DNA of 57,345 nucleotides from Marinilabiliales bacterium (GTDB lineage: Bacteria; Bacteroidota; Bacteroidia; Bacteroidales; PUMT01): positions 101,302 to 158,646 of the forward strand of contig REEN01000063.1 of NCBI GenBank assembly GCA_007695015.1, read 5' to 3'. Under the pieces are notes generated by a model that was not told the DNA's origin, ran no database searches, and saw nothing but the letters and a program-made list of their open reading frames with translations. The translations under genes were made by a program, and so were the position numbers. Of this stretch, positions 17,632 to 25,650 are shown piece after piece. Each line of letters opens with the position of its first letter. Positions within the stretch are counted from its first letter, which is position 1.

Positions 17632-17660
17632 CAGGCACAAGTAAAAACAAACTTTTTCCA

Positions 17661-18665
17661 ATGGGCAACTATAAATCAATCTTTGTGTTTACCGTCATAA
17701 TGCTCGCAGCTTCATGTGTTCCCGCAAAACACTTTCAGGAAATGCGGGATGAAAAGGTTCGTTCGGAACAGGAACGTGATTCGTTGCTTATTGAGAATAA
17801 GAGAATGGATGTGGCCCTGACTGAGATGGAAGCCCGGATCTTGGTGTTGAATAATGAAATAGAACAACTTATTTTGGACAGCACAGACAGGGCGCTTATA
17901 CTGCGTAACACAAGGGCCGAGCTGGAGAGAACACGTCGCCAGTACAATGAGCTGCAGGAGACACAGGAGGCGGTACTCAAGGGGAGCGCCCGGGAGACCA
18001 CCAGGCTGCTCCAGCAGCTTCAGACCACCCAGGAAGATCTGATGGCACGGGAGGACCGCCTGAAAGAGATTGAAAAGGATCTTACAGAGAAGGAGCAGGC
18101 ACTCGGCACTTTGAAAGCTGACCTGGACAGGAGAAACGAAAGGCTTATGGAGCTGGAGGACGTACTTGCCCGTCAGGACTCGGTTGTCAATGCCCTGCAC
18201 AACACAATCTCGGCCGCACTAAGGGGATTTGAGGGACAGGGTTTATCAGTGCATGAGAAAAACGGAAAGGTTTACGTATCGCTTGAGGAGCAGTTGCTTT
18301 TCCAGACCGGCAGCACCGTGGTTGATACAGAAGGCGAGAGGGCGCTGAGAGATCTGGCAGAAGTGCTTGAAGAAAATCCCGAAATCAATATTATGATTGA
18401 GGGGCATACCGATAATGTACCTGTGATACCCGGTCCGAGGATGAGGGACAATTGGGACCTTAGCGTGCTAAGGGCAACATCAATAGTAAGGATACTGCTT
18501 GATGGCACCGGAATCGACCCTACCAGGCTTCTGGTTGCAGGCAGAGGCGAGTATATGCCGCTTGAGCAGGGTGATACCCCTGAGGCCCGGAGAATAAACC
18601 GGCGTACAGAGATCATCCTCACTCCCCAGCTGGATGAGCTGTTCAGGATTATCCAGCCGAATTGA
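17661..18665 (+). CDS. OmpA-family lipoprotein with N-terminal coiled coil
   Basis: Envelope protein of 334 residues. The signal FVFTVIMLAASCVPAK has a lipobox with Cys at ~19. Residues ~25-180 are a continuous coiled coil (heptads such as EARILVLNNEIEQLI and LQQLQTTQEDLMARE). Residues ~215-325 are an OmpA/MotB peptidoglycan-binding domain: LLFQTGSTVV, IMIEGHTDNVPV, NWDLSVLRATSIVRIL, RLLVAGRGEYMP and ARRINRRTEIIL, including the Asp and Arg that contact diaminopimelate. It probably links the outer membrane to the cell wall across the periplasm. Length and order resemble other coiled-coil OmpA proteins. It is a single gene, divergent from dxs and convergent with the SpoIIE-type gene. Confidence 0.87.
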   Translation: MGNYKSIFVFTVIMLAASCVPAKHFQEMRDEKVRSEQERDSLLIENKRMDVALTEMEARILVLNNEIEQLILDSTDRALILRNTRAELERTRRQYNELQETQEAVLKGSARETTRLLQQLQTTQEDLMAREDRLKEIEKDLTEKEQALGTLKADLDRRNERLMELEDVLARQDSVVNALHNTISAALRGFEGQGLSVHEKNGKVYVSLEEQLLFQTGSTVVDTEGERALRDLAEVLEENPEINIMIEGHTDNVPVIPGPRMRDNWDLSVLRATSIVRILLDGTGIDPTRLLVAGRGEYMPLEQGDTPEARRINRRTEIILTPQLDELFRIIQPN

Positions 18666-18739
18666 TTCCGGTAGAAGCATCACTGGCAAAACGGGGTGCA
18701 GACACCATAATACGATGGTCCAGGTTCAGATGAACGCGG

Positions 18740-21700
18740 TCAGAATCGTTTGCCGATAATCAGCACATCGTCAAGCTGTTCGTAATCGTTACCCATCCAC
18801 TCAAGCAACGTTTTTTCCAGGACAACCTTCTGCTCTGTCAACGGCCTGGAGCTAATGTCGGTAAGAAGCCGTTTGAGGTTTTTGGACATGAACTTTTTTC
18901 CCCTGTCACCTCCAAACTGATCGGCAAAGCCGTCGGAGAAGATATATATGGTATCTCCCGGCTTTATCTCTATTTCATGATTGCTGTAATTCTGTTCTCC
19001 GGGCTCGTGACCTATAGCCAGTTTATCGGCCTTGTATTCTGCAAGTTCTCCATTCCTCACAAGGTAAAGAGAGTTATATGCTCCTGCATATTCGACGATA
19101 TTATTATCCTGGTTATAGACTATAAGCGACATATCCATCCCGTCCCTGACACCTTCGCTTACTTCCACATTCTGGTGAAGCGTATGGTATACCTCTTCAT
19201 TCAGTTTGTCGAGTATCTTACCGGGCTCTGTTATCTTCATTTCTTTCACAACTTTGTTCAGGCCGTTGTGACCGATAAGCGACATGAAGGCCCCCGGAAC
19301 GCCGTGACCGGTACAATCGACGGCAGCGATCATATCTGTGCCGTTACTCCTCAGCATCCAGTAGAAATCGCCGCTCACAATATCTTTGGGCCTGAATAAC
19401 ACAAAAATATCATCGATTATGTCTTCTGCCGGGAGTATGGCATCCTGTAGCCTTTTTGCATAGTTTATGCTGTCTGTAATGTCCTTGTTCTTCATTGCCA
19501 GGAGGATATTCTTTTCTGATATCTCCCTGGTCCTTTCCTCCACCTTCTCTTCAAGTACCCGTTTTTCCCTGATCAGGTTCCTCTCCCTGATTTTAATGTA
19601 GAGTACTATTGTGATAATGCCTGCAATAATAAACGAGGTAATCCCCCACCAGCTTGCATACCACGGGGGCCTTATCCTGAAGCTGAAGCTTGCCGGTTCA
19701 GTGTTCCATATATCCTGGCTGTTGGTTGCCATCACCCTGAAGGTGTATCGTCCCGGAGACAGTCCCGGATATATGGCACTTGTCTCACGGGTCACCGGGC
19801 GCCAATCCGGGTCAGCTCCTTCGAGCATCACCCTGAATCTCACTGCACCGGGATTGGTGAGGCTAATGCTGTTATAATCGAAGATCAGTGAATTTTCCCG
19901 GTAACTCAGCTGAAGTCCCTCCTGAAGGTCCCTGTCAACATAGTTGACCCTGAGGCGGGTGAAATGGGTGTGTGATTCTGCCAGTTCAACGGGCGATAAT
20001 TCCGGCTCATATACCATTGCACCCATTACAGTCCCGAACCACAACCTGCCTCTGTTATCCCTGTAAGCAGCATTTCTTACCGCTTCAATACCCGTGAAGC
20101 CGTTATGCCTTGTATAGGTAAAAATCCTGTCCTTTTTAAGGTTGTACCTGTTGAGTCCCCTGCTGGTACCAATATAGATATTTTCATCATCAGATATTAT
20201 CAGACTGATGTAATTACCAAGGAGACCATCGGCCACTTCAAGCCTCTTTATTATGCCACTGCCGTCAGTAACAATTACGCCGTGTGATTCTGTCCCTATC
20301 CATATATTCCCGGCGGTATCCTCGGTCATGCACAGGGGTGTGAACTGTTCGTCAAGTTCAACAGGTGACGCAGTCATATTTTCGTCGATGATGGCAATTC
20401 CCCTTCCTGCCGAACCAACCCAGAGCCTGCCCTGTGTATCGTAAAACAGGGATGAAATGTCATTACCGGCTATACCGGAGCCCTGGGTGAATATTCCGTT
20501 ATCACCGGTATCTATGTTATACCAGGCTACAAAGGAGTTGGTCCCGAGCCACAGGTTGTTATTGTCGTCAATCTCCATCGCGGTGGGACTTACCGAACCC
20601 CTGGGAAGCAGGTCGCCAAGTATGAAATCTGTTGTATAATCCCTGAACCTGCCCGTAGAGGTGTTGTACATGCCCACACCGGCAACATCAGTGCTTATCC
20701 AGATATTGCCGTTCTGATCTCCCCTGATGAGCCTGACCCTTTCGAGCGAAAAGTGATCAAAAGAGGTAAAGCTCGAAAATGCCTCATTGTCGGGCAGAGA
20801 AGGGTCAAACAGGGTGATCCCGCCCTGGGTCCCTATCCAGAACCGCTGAGACCTGTCCTGGTAAACGGCCCATACCTGATTATCTACCAGTCCGTCTGCC
20901 ATCTGGTATGAAACCAGATGTTCTCCCTTATATATGGCAATACCGTTCTCATTGGTCCCGATCAGCACATTCCCTTCCTTGTCGCCGGCAAATGCCCTGA
21001 TCATATTATCGGTCATCCCGTTATCAACATCGTAAACAGTTATTTGCTGATCCCTGATCCTGGTTATTCCTCCTCCCCAGGTGCCGATCCAGATGGCGCC
21101 CTCATCGTCTTCGAAGATACAGCTTATCCAGTTGTGGGATAATCCGTCACGGGCATCGTATATGGTCAGTTCGCCATCTGTGGTGTTATATTTGTAAAGG
21201 CCTCCGTTGTATGTCCCGAACCACATATTGTTGCGGCTATCCTCGAACATACAGGTGATCTGGAAATAGCGAGGCAGCCATTCGGGCCTGAAAGGGGTAA
21301 AGATATTTTCCTGACGGTTGTATGTGCTGATACCCATGTCAGTAATAAAATAAAGGGTTCCGTCCCTGCCTTTGTGGGATTCAAAGATGCGGGGACTGAT
21401 GGTGCCGCCGCTGTAGTGCTCCCAGGTAAAATCGTCAGGGTTATCATACGGATTAATGATTTTCATTGTACCGTTACCCACAGTGGTTATCCATATCTCT
21501 CCCGCTTCTGTTTCAATGATTGAGCTTATATGGGTGCTTAATTCGTTCCCGCTGAACGGAGGAATGTGGAAGTTCTCGCCGTCGAAAAGGGATACCTGGC
21601 CGTCGTGATGCCCTGACCAAATACGCCCCTCCCTGTCCTCGAGCAGCACCCGGATAGCTCCCGGTGCCAGTCCGTCTCCGGCTGAAAAGTTTATGAAGAC

Positions 21701-21937
21701 ATGCCCGTCAAATGATGACAACCCGGCATCCGTACCCATCCATATATAGCCCTTACGGTCCTGCAGCAGATCATATACCTTCGACTGTGCCAGTCCGTCA
21801 GCCACACCATAGCTGTCAAAAAAATATGTCTGCGACAATGCGGGGCGGACTGCCGTGATGCAGATAAAAACAAGAAAGACCAGCAGGCCTGAGGGCTTGC
21901 TGGTCTTTTTCGGGCGACTTTTGTCAGGGTTTCGCAT
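18740..21937 (-). CDS. Reg_prop propeller sensor with C-terminal SpoIIE/PP2C phosphatase
   Basis: Membrane signalling protein of 1065 residues. A signal/anchor (GLLVFLVFICITAVRPALSQ) is followed by two seven-bladed-type propellers built from two-component-regulator repeats (~40-680), with recurring DREGRIWSGHHDG, DDEGAIWIGTWGGG and NNNLWLGTN units. A Y_Y_Y domain follows (~690-755, ending SPGRYTFRVMATNS). A transmembrane helix lies near 765 (SFIIAGIITIVLYIKI), then a short coiled coil, then a PP2C/SpoIIE domain (~830-1063) with IVSGDFYWMLRSNG, AAVDCTGHGVPGAFMS, YIFSDGFADQFGG and QLDDVLIIGKRF, retaining the metal-binding aspartates. A periplasmic signal would control dephosphorylation of a cytoplasmic target, perhaps an anti-anti-sigma factor, but no such gene is nearby. 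It is 121 bp downstream of a caspase-like gene on the same strand. Confidence 0.9.
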   Translation of the reverse strand: MRNPDKSRPKKTSKPSGLLVFLVFICITAVRPALSQTYFFDSYGVADGLAQSKVYDLLQDRKGYIWMGTDAGLSSFDGHVFINFSAGDGLAPGAIRVLLEDREGRIWSGHHDGQVSLFDGENFHIPPFSGNELSTHISSIIETEAGEIWITTVGNGTMKIINPYDNPDDFTWEHYSGGTISPRIFESHKGRDGTLYFITDMGISTYNRQENIFTPFRPEWLPRYFQITCMFEDSRNNMWFGTYNGGLYKYNTTDGELTIYDARDGLSHNWISCIFEDDEGAIWIGTWGGGITRIRDQQITVYDVDNGMTDNMIRAFAGDKEGNVLIGTNENGIAIYKGEHLVSYQMADGLVDNQVWAVYQDRSQRFWIGTQGGITLFDPSLPDNEAFSSFTSFDHFSLERVRLIRGDQNGNIWISTDVAGVGMYNTSTGRFRDYTTDFILGDLLPRGSVSPTAMEIDDNNNLWLGTNSFVAWYNIDTGDNGIFTQGSGIAGNDISSLFYDTQGRLWVGSAGRGIAIIDENMTASPVELDEQFTPLCMTEDTAGNIWIGTESHGVIVTDGSGIIKRLEVADGLLGNYISLIISDDENIYIGTSRGLNRYNLKKDRIFTYTRHNGFTGIEAVRNAAYRDNRGRLWFGTVMGAMVYEPELSPVELAESHTHFTRLRVNYVDRDLQEGLQLSYRENSLIFDYNSISLTNPGAVRFRVMLEGADPDWRPVTRETSAIYPGLSPGRYTFRVMATNSQDIWNTEPASFSFRIRPPWYASWWGITSFIIAGIITIVLYIKIRERNLIREKRVLEEKVEERTREISEKNILLAMKNKDITDSINYAKRLQDAILPAEDIIDDIFVLFRPKDIVSGDFYWMLRSNGTDMIAAVDCTGHGVPGAFMSLIGHNGLNKVVKEMKITEPGKILDKLNEEVYHTLHQNVEVSEGVRDGMDMSLIVYNQDNNIVEYAGAYNSLYLVRNGELAEYKADKLAIGHEPGEQNYSNHEIEIKPGDTIYIFSDGFADQFGGDRGKKFMSKNLKRLLTDISSRPLTEQKVVLEKTLLEWMGNDYEQLDDVLIIGKRF
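21874..21909 (-). promoter_or_regulatory. Very stable hairpin inside the 5' coding end of the SpoIIE-type gene
   Basis: Bases 21874-21889 pair with 21894-21909: a 16-bp stem with wobbles only at the base and one position inside, and a 4-nt loop. Core arms are AGACCAGCAGGCC and GGCTTGCTGGTCT. T-rich sequence flanks it on both strands, giving a terminator-like shape 28-64 nt inside the coding region. It may act as an attenuator or limit translation. Confidence 0.55.
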
Positions 21938-22017
21938 AATGGTTTTTATTGCTGCAGGCTGCCTCCATCCTTATTGCAGGCAACTTGTGGTTAAACTGAC
22001 GTTAAGATACCTGCCTG

Positions 22018-22032
22018 TATACTGGCAGTATA
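22018..22032. repeat. 15-bp palindrome between the caspase-like and SpoIIE-type genes
   Basis: TATACTG-G-CAGTATA, perfect arms of 7 bp around one base, 27 bp past the caspase stop and about 80 bp before the start of the phosphatase gene. Candidate operator for the downstream gene; unproven. Confidence 0.35.
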
Positions 22033-22058
22033 ATTGCAGAATACCGGAAGTGACATGG

Positions 22059-22844
22059 CTACTGTTCCCGCGCCACGAAGAAGAAGGTGCCGCCTTCATC
22101 CTCAAGTCCGGCGATCTTTCCAAACCTGGGCCTGGCCTGGTTATTGCGCGATGCAGCTATCGTTACCTGGGTAACGATGTTCTCTATCGGCAGGCAGGGA
22201 TTGGCATTATTTGCCAGGGCGCTTGCAAATGTATTTGTAAAGGCCGAATTCTCGGTAGCGAATTCGTAACCTGAGGAGGTAAGCACCTGTGATGACCTTG
22301 CCGGCCCGGACATCAACTCACTGCAGCTCCGGTTAGTGGGTATTGAACGCATAGCCTGGTAAAATGTGGGGCCCGATTCACAGGCATCAGTCACTACCAG
22401 GGTGTTCGTTACCGATTCGGAGTATTCTCTGAGCGACTGCCTGAGCGAATTCATGTTATAGTAGGTGAACTCATCGTCGAGTGTGGCATCCACAGGTATC
22501 CAGTAACCAATGTTGTTAATGAATTTACCGTGACCGGCATACCATACCATGATAGCGTTCACCTCATTCTCTACCACAAGGTTACGGAACTCTTTTGCGA
22601 AAAAATCTTCCATCTCCTGTTTTGTCATGTTCTTGACATGAATGATCCTGTCAATCAGATAACCCTGGAGAGAGCTCTTCATAAGCTCAATGTCGGTTGT
22701 GGGGCCGGTAAGGCTGGCAAAAGATTCGTAATCGGTGTTTTCAATGAAGACCACCCATGTTTTTCCCATGGGATTGAATTCCTCCTGTGCAAAGAGCGCC
22801 GGAGAAAGACAGAGCAGGATTAATAACAATCTTAGCTTCTTCAT
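22059..22844 (-). CDS. Small secreted caspase-like (C14) protein
   Basis: Protein of 261 residues with a Sec signal peptide (LRLLLILLCLSPALFAQEE) and one caspase/metacaspase-type domain. The fold markers are WVVFIENTDYESF (strand 1), IMVWYAGHGKF with the catalytic His (~residue 103), and LVVTDACESGP with the catalytic Cys (~154). VLTSSGYEFATE and FTNTFASALANN fit the following helix. Caspase-like enzymes cleave after Arg/Lys (metacaspases, gingipains) or Asp; the specificity here is unknown. No prodomain or adaptor domain is present. It would work in the periplasm or outside the cell. It probably shares a transcript with the SpoIIE-type gene. A second, much larger caspase protein is encoded 7 kb away (29732-32122). 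Confidence 0.8.
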   Translation of the reverse strand: MKKLRLLLILLCLSPALFAQEEFNPMGKTWVVFIENTDYESFASLTGPTTDIELMKSSLQGYLIDRIIHVKNMTKQEMEDFFAKEFRNLVVENEVNAIMVWYAGHGKFINNIGYWIPVDATLDDEFTYYNMNSLRQSLREYSESVTNTLVVTDACESGPTFYQAMRSIPTNRSCSELMSGPARSSQVLTSSGYEFATENSAFTNTFASALANNANPCLPIENIVTQVTIAASRNNQARPRFGKIAGLEDEGGTFFFVAREQ

Positions 22845-23028
22845 ATCAATAGATTTAATTTAATTATTGCCACATTTAATCCCTGTGCTTCATGGCATTT
22901 TATTCCGTAAACTGAAGCAGGTCAAATAATAAATGATATAAATCAAAATTACAGAAAATCAGGAACGAATCCAACACCATTGGCGTAAACAGCCATAAGT
23001 GTCCGAAACGTCATTCATTTATAGGTTG

Positions 23029-24129
23029 TTAGGGGATAAATTCAGATGAGCTGTTATATATAAACTGCAAATGACTGTTACCGGTCTCCATCTGCCTGAC
23101 GATTTTTCCCTGCAAAGACGGCGCCTTAACCCCTTTTCTGAAGTCTTTTGGTCCGGTGAAGACACGTGCCTCATCCCACAGATTTTTTTCAATAAACCTC
23201 GAAAGGGTGTATGCCCCCCCTTCAATAATAAGCGACTGGATATCCTGTGAATGCAGGTAGTTCAGCATTTGCATCCCGACAGTATCGTCAAATAACAGGG
23301 GTACATAACGGATATTGTTACCTTCTGCGGGATAAACCCTCTCTTTAGCGGTTGAGGTTTTGCAGGGTTCGGTAAAGACTACCGTACTGATGCTGTTGTC
23401 AAGCACATGATGCTGCCTGCCCAGTTTCAGGCTCCTGTCGATGACCACCCTGAGGGGATCACGGCCTGACCACAACCGTACGTTAAGACGCGGGTTATCC
23501 TTGAGAACTGTATTTGTGCCTGCAAGAATAGCCTGCTCCTCAGCCCTCCATTTGTGAACCAGGATACGTGCAGTCTTTGAGGTTATCCAGTTTGGCCCGA
23601 CAGGCGAGCCGGGGGCTCTCACAAGATCGATAAAACCGTCGGCCGACTGTGCCCATTTGAGTATTATCCATGGCCTCCTGTGGAGGTTCCAGGTAAAAAA
23701 GCGCCGGTTGATATGCCTGCAATCACTTTCCAGAATTCCGCCGTTGACCTCTATCCCATTTTCTTTAAGACGGGTTATGCCCCGTCCTGAAACAAGGGGG
23801 TTGGGGTCTGCAGTCCCGATGACGACACGGGGGATCCCGCATTTAATGATAAGATCGGTGCAGGGTGGTGTTTTACCAAAATGGGAGCAGGGCTCAAGGT
23901 TGACATAAAGTGTTGAATCTTTGAGGGTGCCGGGGTCTTTTACGTTCCCAATTGCATTTGTTTCTGCATGGGCGCCGCCGTATATTTTGTGGTACCCTTC
24001 GCCTGTGATGACGCCGCGGTGCACAATAACAGCTCCCACCATCGGGTTTGGCGCCGTGTATCCTTTTCCTCTGAGTGAAATTTCAAGGCAGCGGCGCATA
24101 TATTTTACTTCTTCAGCGGGTTGCGGCAT
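23029..24129 (-). CDS. ribD: Bifunctional riboflavin biosynthesis protein RibD
   Basis: Two-domain enzyme of 366 residues for the second and third steps of riboflavin synthesis from GTP. The N-terminal deaminase (~1-145) has the zinc signature HAETNAI and LEPCSHFGKTPPCTDL; NPMVGAVIV is the conserved N-terminal strand. The C-terminal reductase (~150-366) has ILKWAQSADGFIDL, WRAEEQAILAGTNTVLKDNP, RDPLRVVIDRSL and LIIEGGAYTLSRFIE. The ATG at 24129 is preferred over TTG at 24132, as it gives the usual short lead before the first helix. It is divergent from prmC with a 55-bp gap. Other rib genes are not in the window. Confidence 0.96.
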   Translation of the reverse strand: MPQPAEEVKYMRRCLEISLRGKGYTAPNPMVGAVIVHRGVITGEGYHKIYGGAHAETNAIGNVKDPGTLKDSTLYVNLEPCSHFGKTPPCTDLIIKCGIPRVVIGTADPNPLVSGRGITRLKENGIEVNGGILESDCRHINRRFFTWNLHRRPWIILKWAQSADGFIDLVRAPGSPVGPNWITSKTARILVHKWRAEEQAILAGTNTVLKDNPRLNVRLWSGRDPLRVVIDRSLKLGRQHHVLDNSISTVVFTEPCKTSTAKERVYPAEGNNIRYVPLLFDDTVGMQMLNYLHSQDIQSLIIEGGAYTLSRFIEKNLWDEARVFTGPKDFRKGVKAPSLQGKIVRQMETGNSHLQFIYNSSSEFIP

Positions 24130-24184
24130 CAACTTTTTTTATATGTTTTGTGATTATTTAACAAAAAATATCAATCTTTGGAGA

Positions 24185-25045
24185 ATGAACCGGGAAGCCC
24201 CCGTTGTTGGCGATGCGATCAGACATATCAGGAATGAGCTTGCCGGCATCTATCCGGCCGGGGAGATCAGGGGTTTTACCGAACTTATATTCGAGCATCT
24301 CTTCAAATATTCCAAAACTGATTTGCTGATACATAACGATACAAAATTATCCAATTCTGCGTTTTTTCAAATAGAGGATTTTGTAAGGCAGTTAAAACAT
24401 CATAAGCCGGTTCAGTATATCCTTGGCGAGGCATGGTTCTATGGCCTGAAGCTTGAAGTCAATCCGCGGGTACTCATCCCGAGGCAGGAGACAGAGGAGC
24501 TTGTCAGGTGGATAATCGAAGATACCGGAAGCAGTTCTGTGAAGATACTGGATATAGGGACGGGCAGCGGTTGCATAGCTATTGCCCTGGACCTGAATTT
24601 GCCGCTTTCAGATGTTGAGGCATTTGATAAATCTGCCGGCGCCGTTGAGGTTGCTTCGGGAAATGCTGCCAGGACCGGCGCCTCAGTAAGTTGTTACTGC
24701 GATGATATTTTAAATCCGGTTGTTGTAAATACAGCCATATATGATATTATTGTAAGCAATCCTCCGTATGTGACAGTATCGGAAAGATTGCTGATGGACA
24801 GGAATGTTCTCTGTTATGAGCCCGTTGAAGCACTGTTTGTTCCTGACAGCCAGGCGCTGATCTATTACGAGGCTATTGCCGGGTTCGGGCGTGAATCTCT
24901 TAAAGAGGGAGGAAGGCTCTACCTGGAAATCAACGAGGCGAAACACGGGGAGGTCCTGCAATTGCTTAAAAGACACCTGTACAGGAATATTGAATTAAAA
25001 AAGGATATTAACGGCAAATACAGGATGGTAAAAGCTGTTATCTGA
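24185..25045 (+). CDS. prmC: Release factor glutamine N5-methyltransferase
   Basis: SAM-dependent enzyme of 286 residues that methylates the GGQ glutamine of release factors RF1 and RF2. An N-terminal helical domain (~1-90) is followed by the Rossmann methyltransferase: RVLIPRQETEELV, the SAM loop ILDIGTGSGCIAIAL, and the active-site motif VSNPPYVT that binds the target glutamine. The open frame runs far upstream, but ATG 24185 (MNREAPVVGD) gives the family's normal length; ATG 24143 would overlap the ribD leader. One of its substrates, RF2, is encoded in this window at 32314. It is followed by recX on the same strand with a 71-bp gap. Confidence 0.93.
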   Translation: MNREAPVVGDAIRHIRNELAGIYPAGEIRGFTELIFEHLFKYSKTDLLIHNDTKLSNSAFFQIEDFVRQLKHHKPVQYILGEAWFYGLKLEVNPRVLIPRQETEELVRWIIEDTGSSSVKILDIGTGSGCIAIALDLNLPLSDVEAFDKSAGAVEVASGNAARTGASVSCYCDDILNPVVVNTAIYDIIVSNPPYVTVSERLLMDRNVLCYEPVEALFVPDSQALIYYEAIAGFGRESLKEGGRLYLEINEAKHGEVLQLLKRHLYRNIELKKDINGKYRMVKAVI

Positions 25046-25116
25046 ACAGGTGCCGGTTTGGTTTTTCGCTGCCCGGGAAATAGTCATGTTCATAATATTG
25101 TAATTGATAAAAACAG

Positions 25117-25602
25117 ATGAGTACGAAGAAGGTCATCAACCATTCAGAGGCACTTGACAAGATACGAAAATTTTGTGCTGCCGAGGAGAAATGCCGGTAT
25201 GATGTGAGAAAGAAACTTTTTGACTGGGGAGTTAGCTCAGGTGATACAGAAAAGATAATCAACTCGCTGGTGGAAGATAAATTTGTCGATGAGTGGAGGT
25301 TTGCAAGACTGTTTGCAGGCAGTAAGTTCCGCAATAACAAATGGGGCAGGATCAAGATATCCTATGAGCTTACCAGGAAAAACATTGCCCGGAACATTAT
25401 TGAGGATGCTCTGATAAGGATAGATGAGACAGAATACCTTGACATGCTCACAAAAGAACTCAGGAAAAAACAGAGATCGGTTTCGGCCGGTGATGAATGG
25501 ACTCTCAGGGCCAAGCTTCACCGTTACGCAAGCAGCAAAGGCTATGAAAATGAGATCATCAACAAGGTGCTTGATGATATGATAACAACTACCGAAGCCT
25601 AG
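25117..25602 (+). CDS. recX: RecX regulatory protein
   Basis: Small helical protein of 161 residues that inhibits RecA filament extension and ATPase. The family's three-helix repeats are visible: CRYDVRKKLFDWGVSSGDTE, INSLVEDKFVDEWRFARLF, and KWGRIKISYELTRKNIARNI. The length is typical for RecX. No recA is adjacent, which is usual for Bacteroidota. It lies 71 bp after prmC and is likely co-transcribed; it converges on the minus-strand caspase operon. Confidence 0.9.
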   Translation: MSTKKVINHSEALDKIRKFCAAEEKCRYDVRKKLFDWGVSSGDTEKIINSLVEDKFVDEWRFARLFAGSKFRNNKWGRIKISYELTRKNIARNIIEDALIRIDETEYLDMLTKELRKKQRSVSAGDEWTLRAKLHRYASSKGYENEIINKVLDDMITTTEA

Positions 25603-25650
25603 CTGATTGAGGCTTTGCACCGTGATTATACCGTATGAGGTCGTAAATTA

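Larger units (their letters stand above)
17327..17660. other. AT-rich intergenic region with repeated motifs between dxs and the ompA-like gene
   Basis: No gene in these 334 bp. A perfect 21-nt direct repeat (AAATGTACATAAAATTTTTTT minus its first base is 20 nt) lies at 17360-17380 and 17498-17518. The 14-nt motif AAGACAAAATTTTG occurs at 17445-17458 and 17469-17482, with a relaxed copy at 17405-17418. The rightward -7 box is at 17624-17631. The repeats could bind a regulator controlling one or both divergent genes. Confidence 0.6.

Noticed and set aside
23921-24184. N-terminal extension of prmC
   Set aside because: It overlaps ribD on the other strand, lacks similarity to the PrmC N-terminus and would make the protein far longer than the family.
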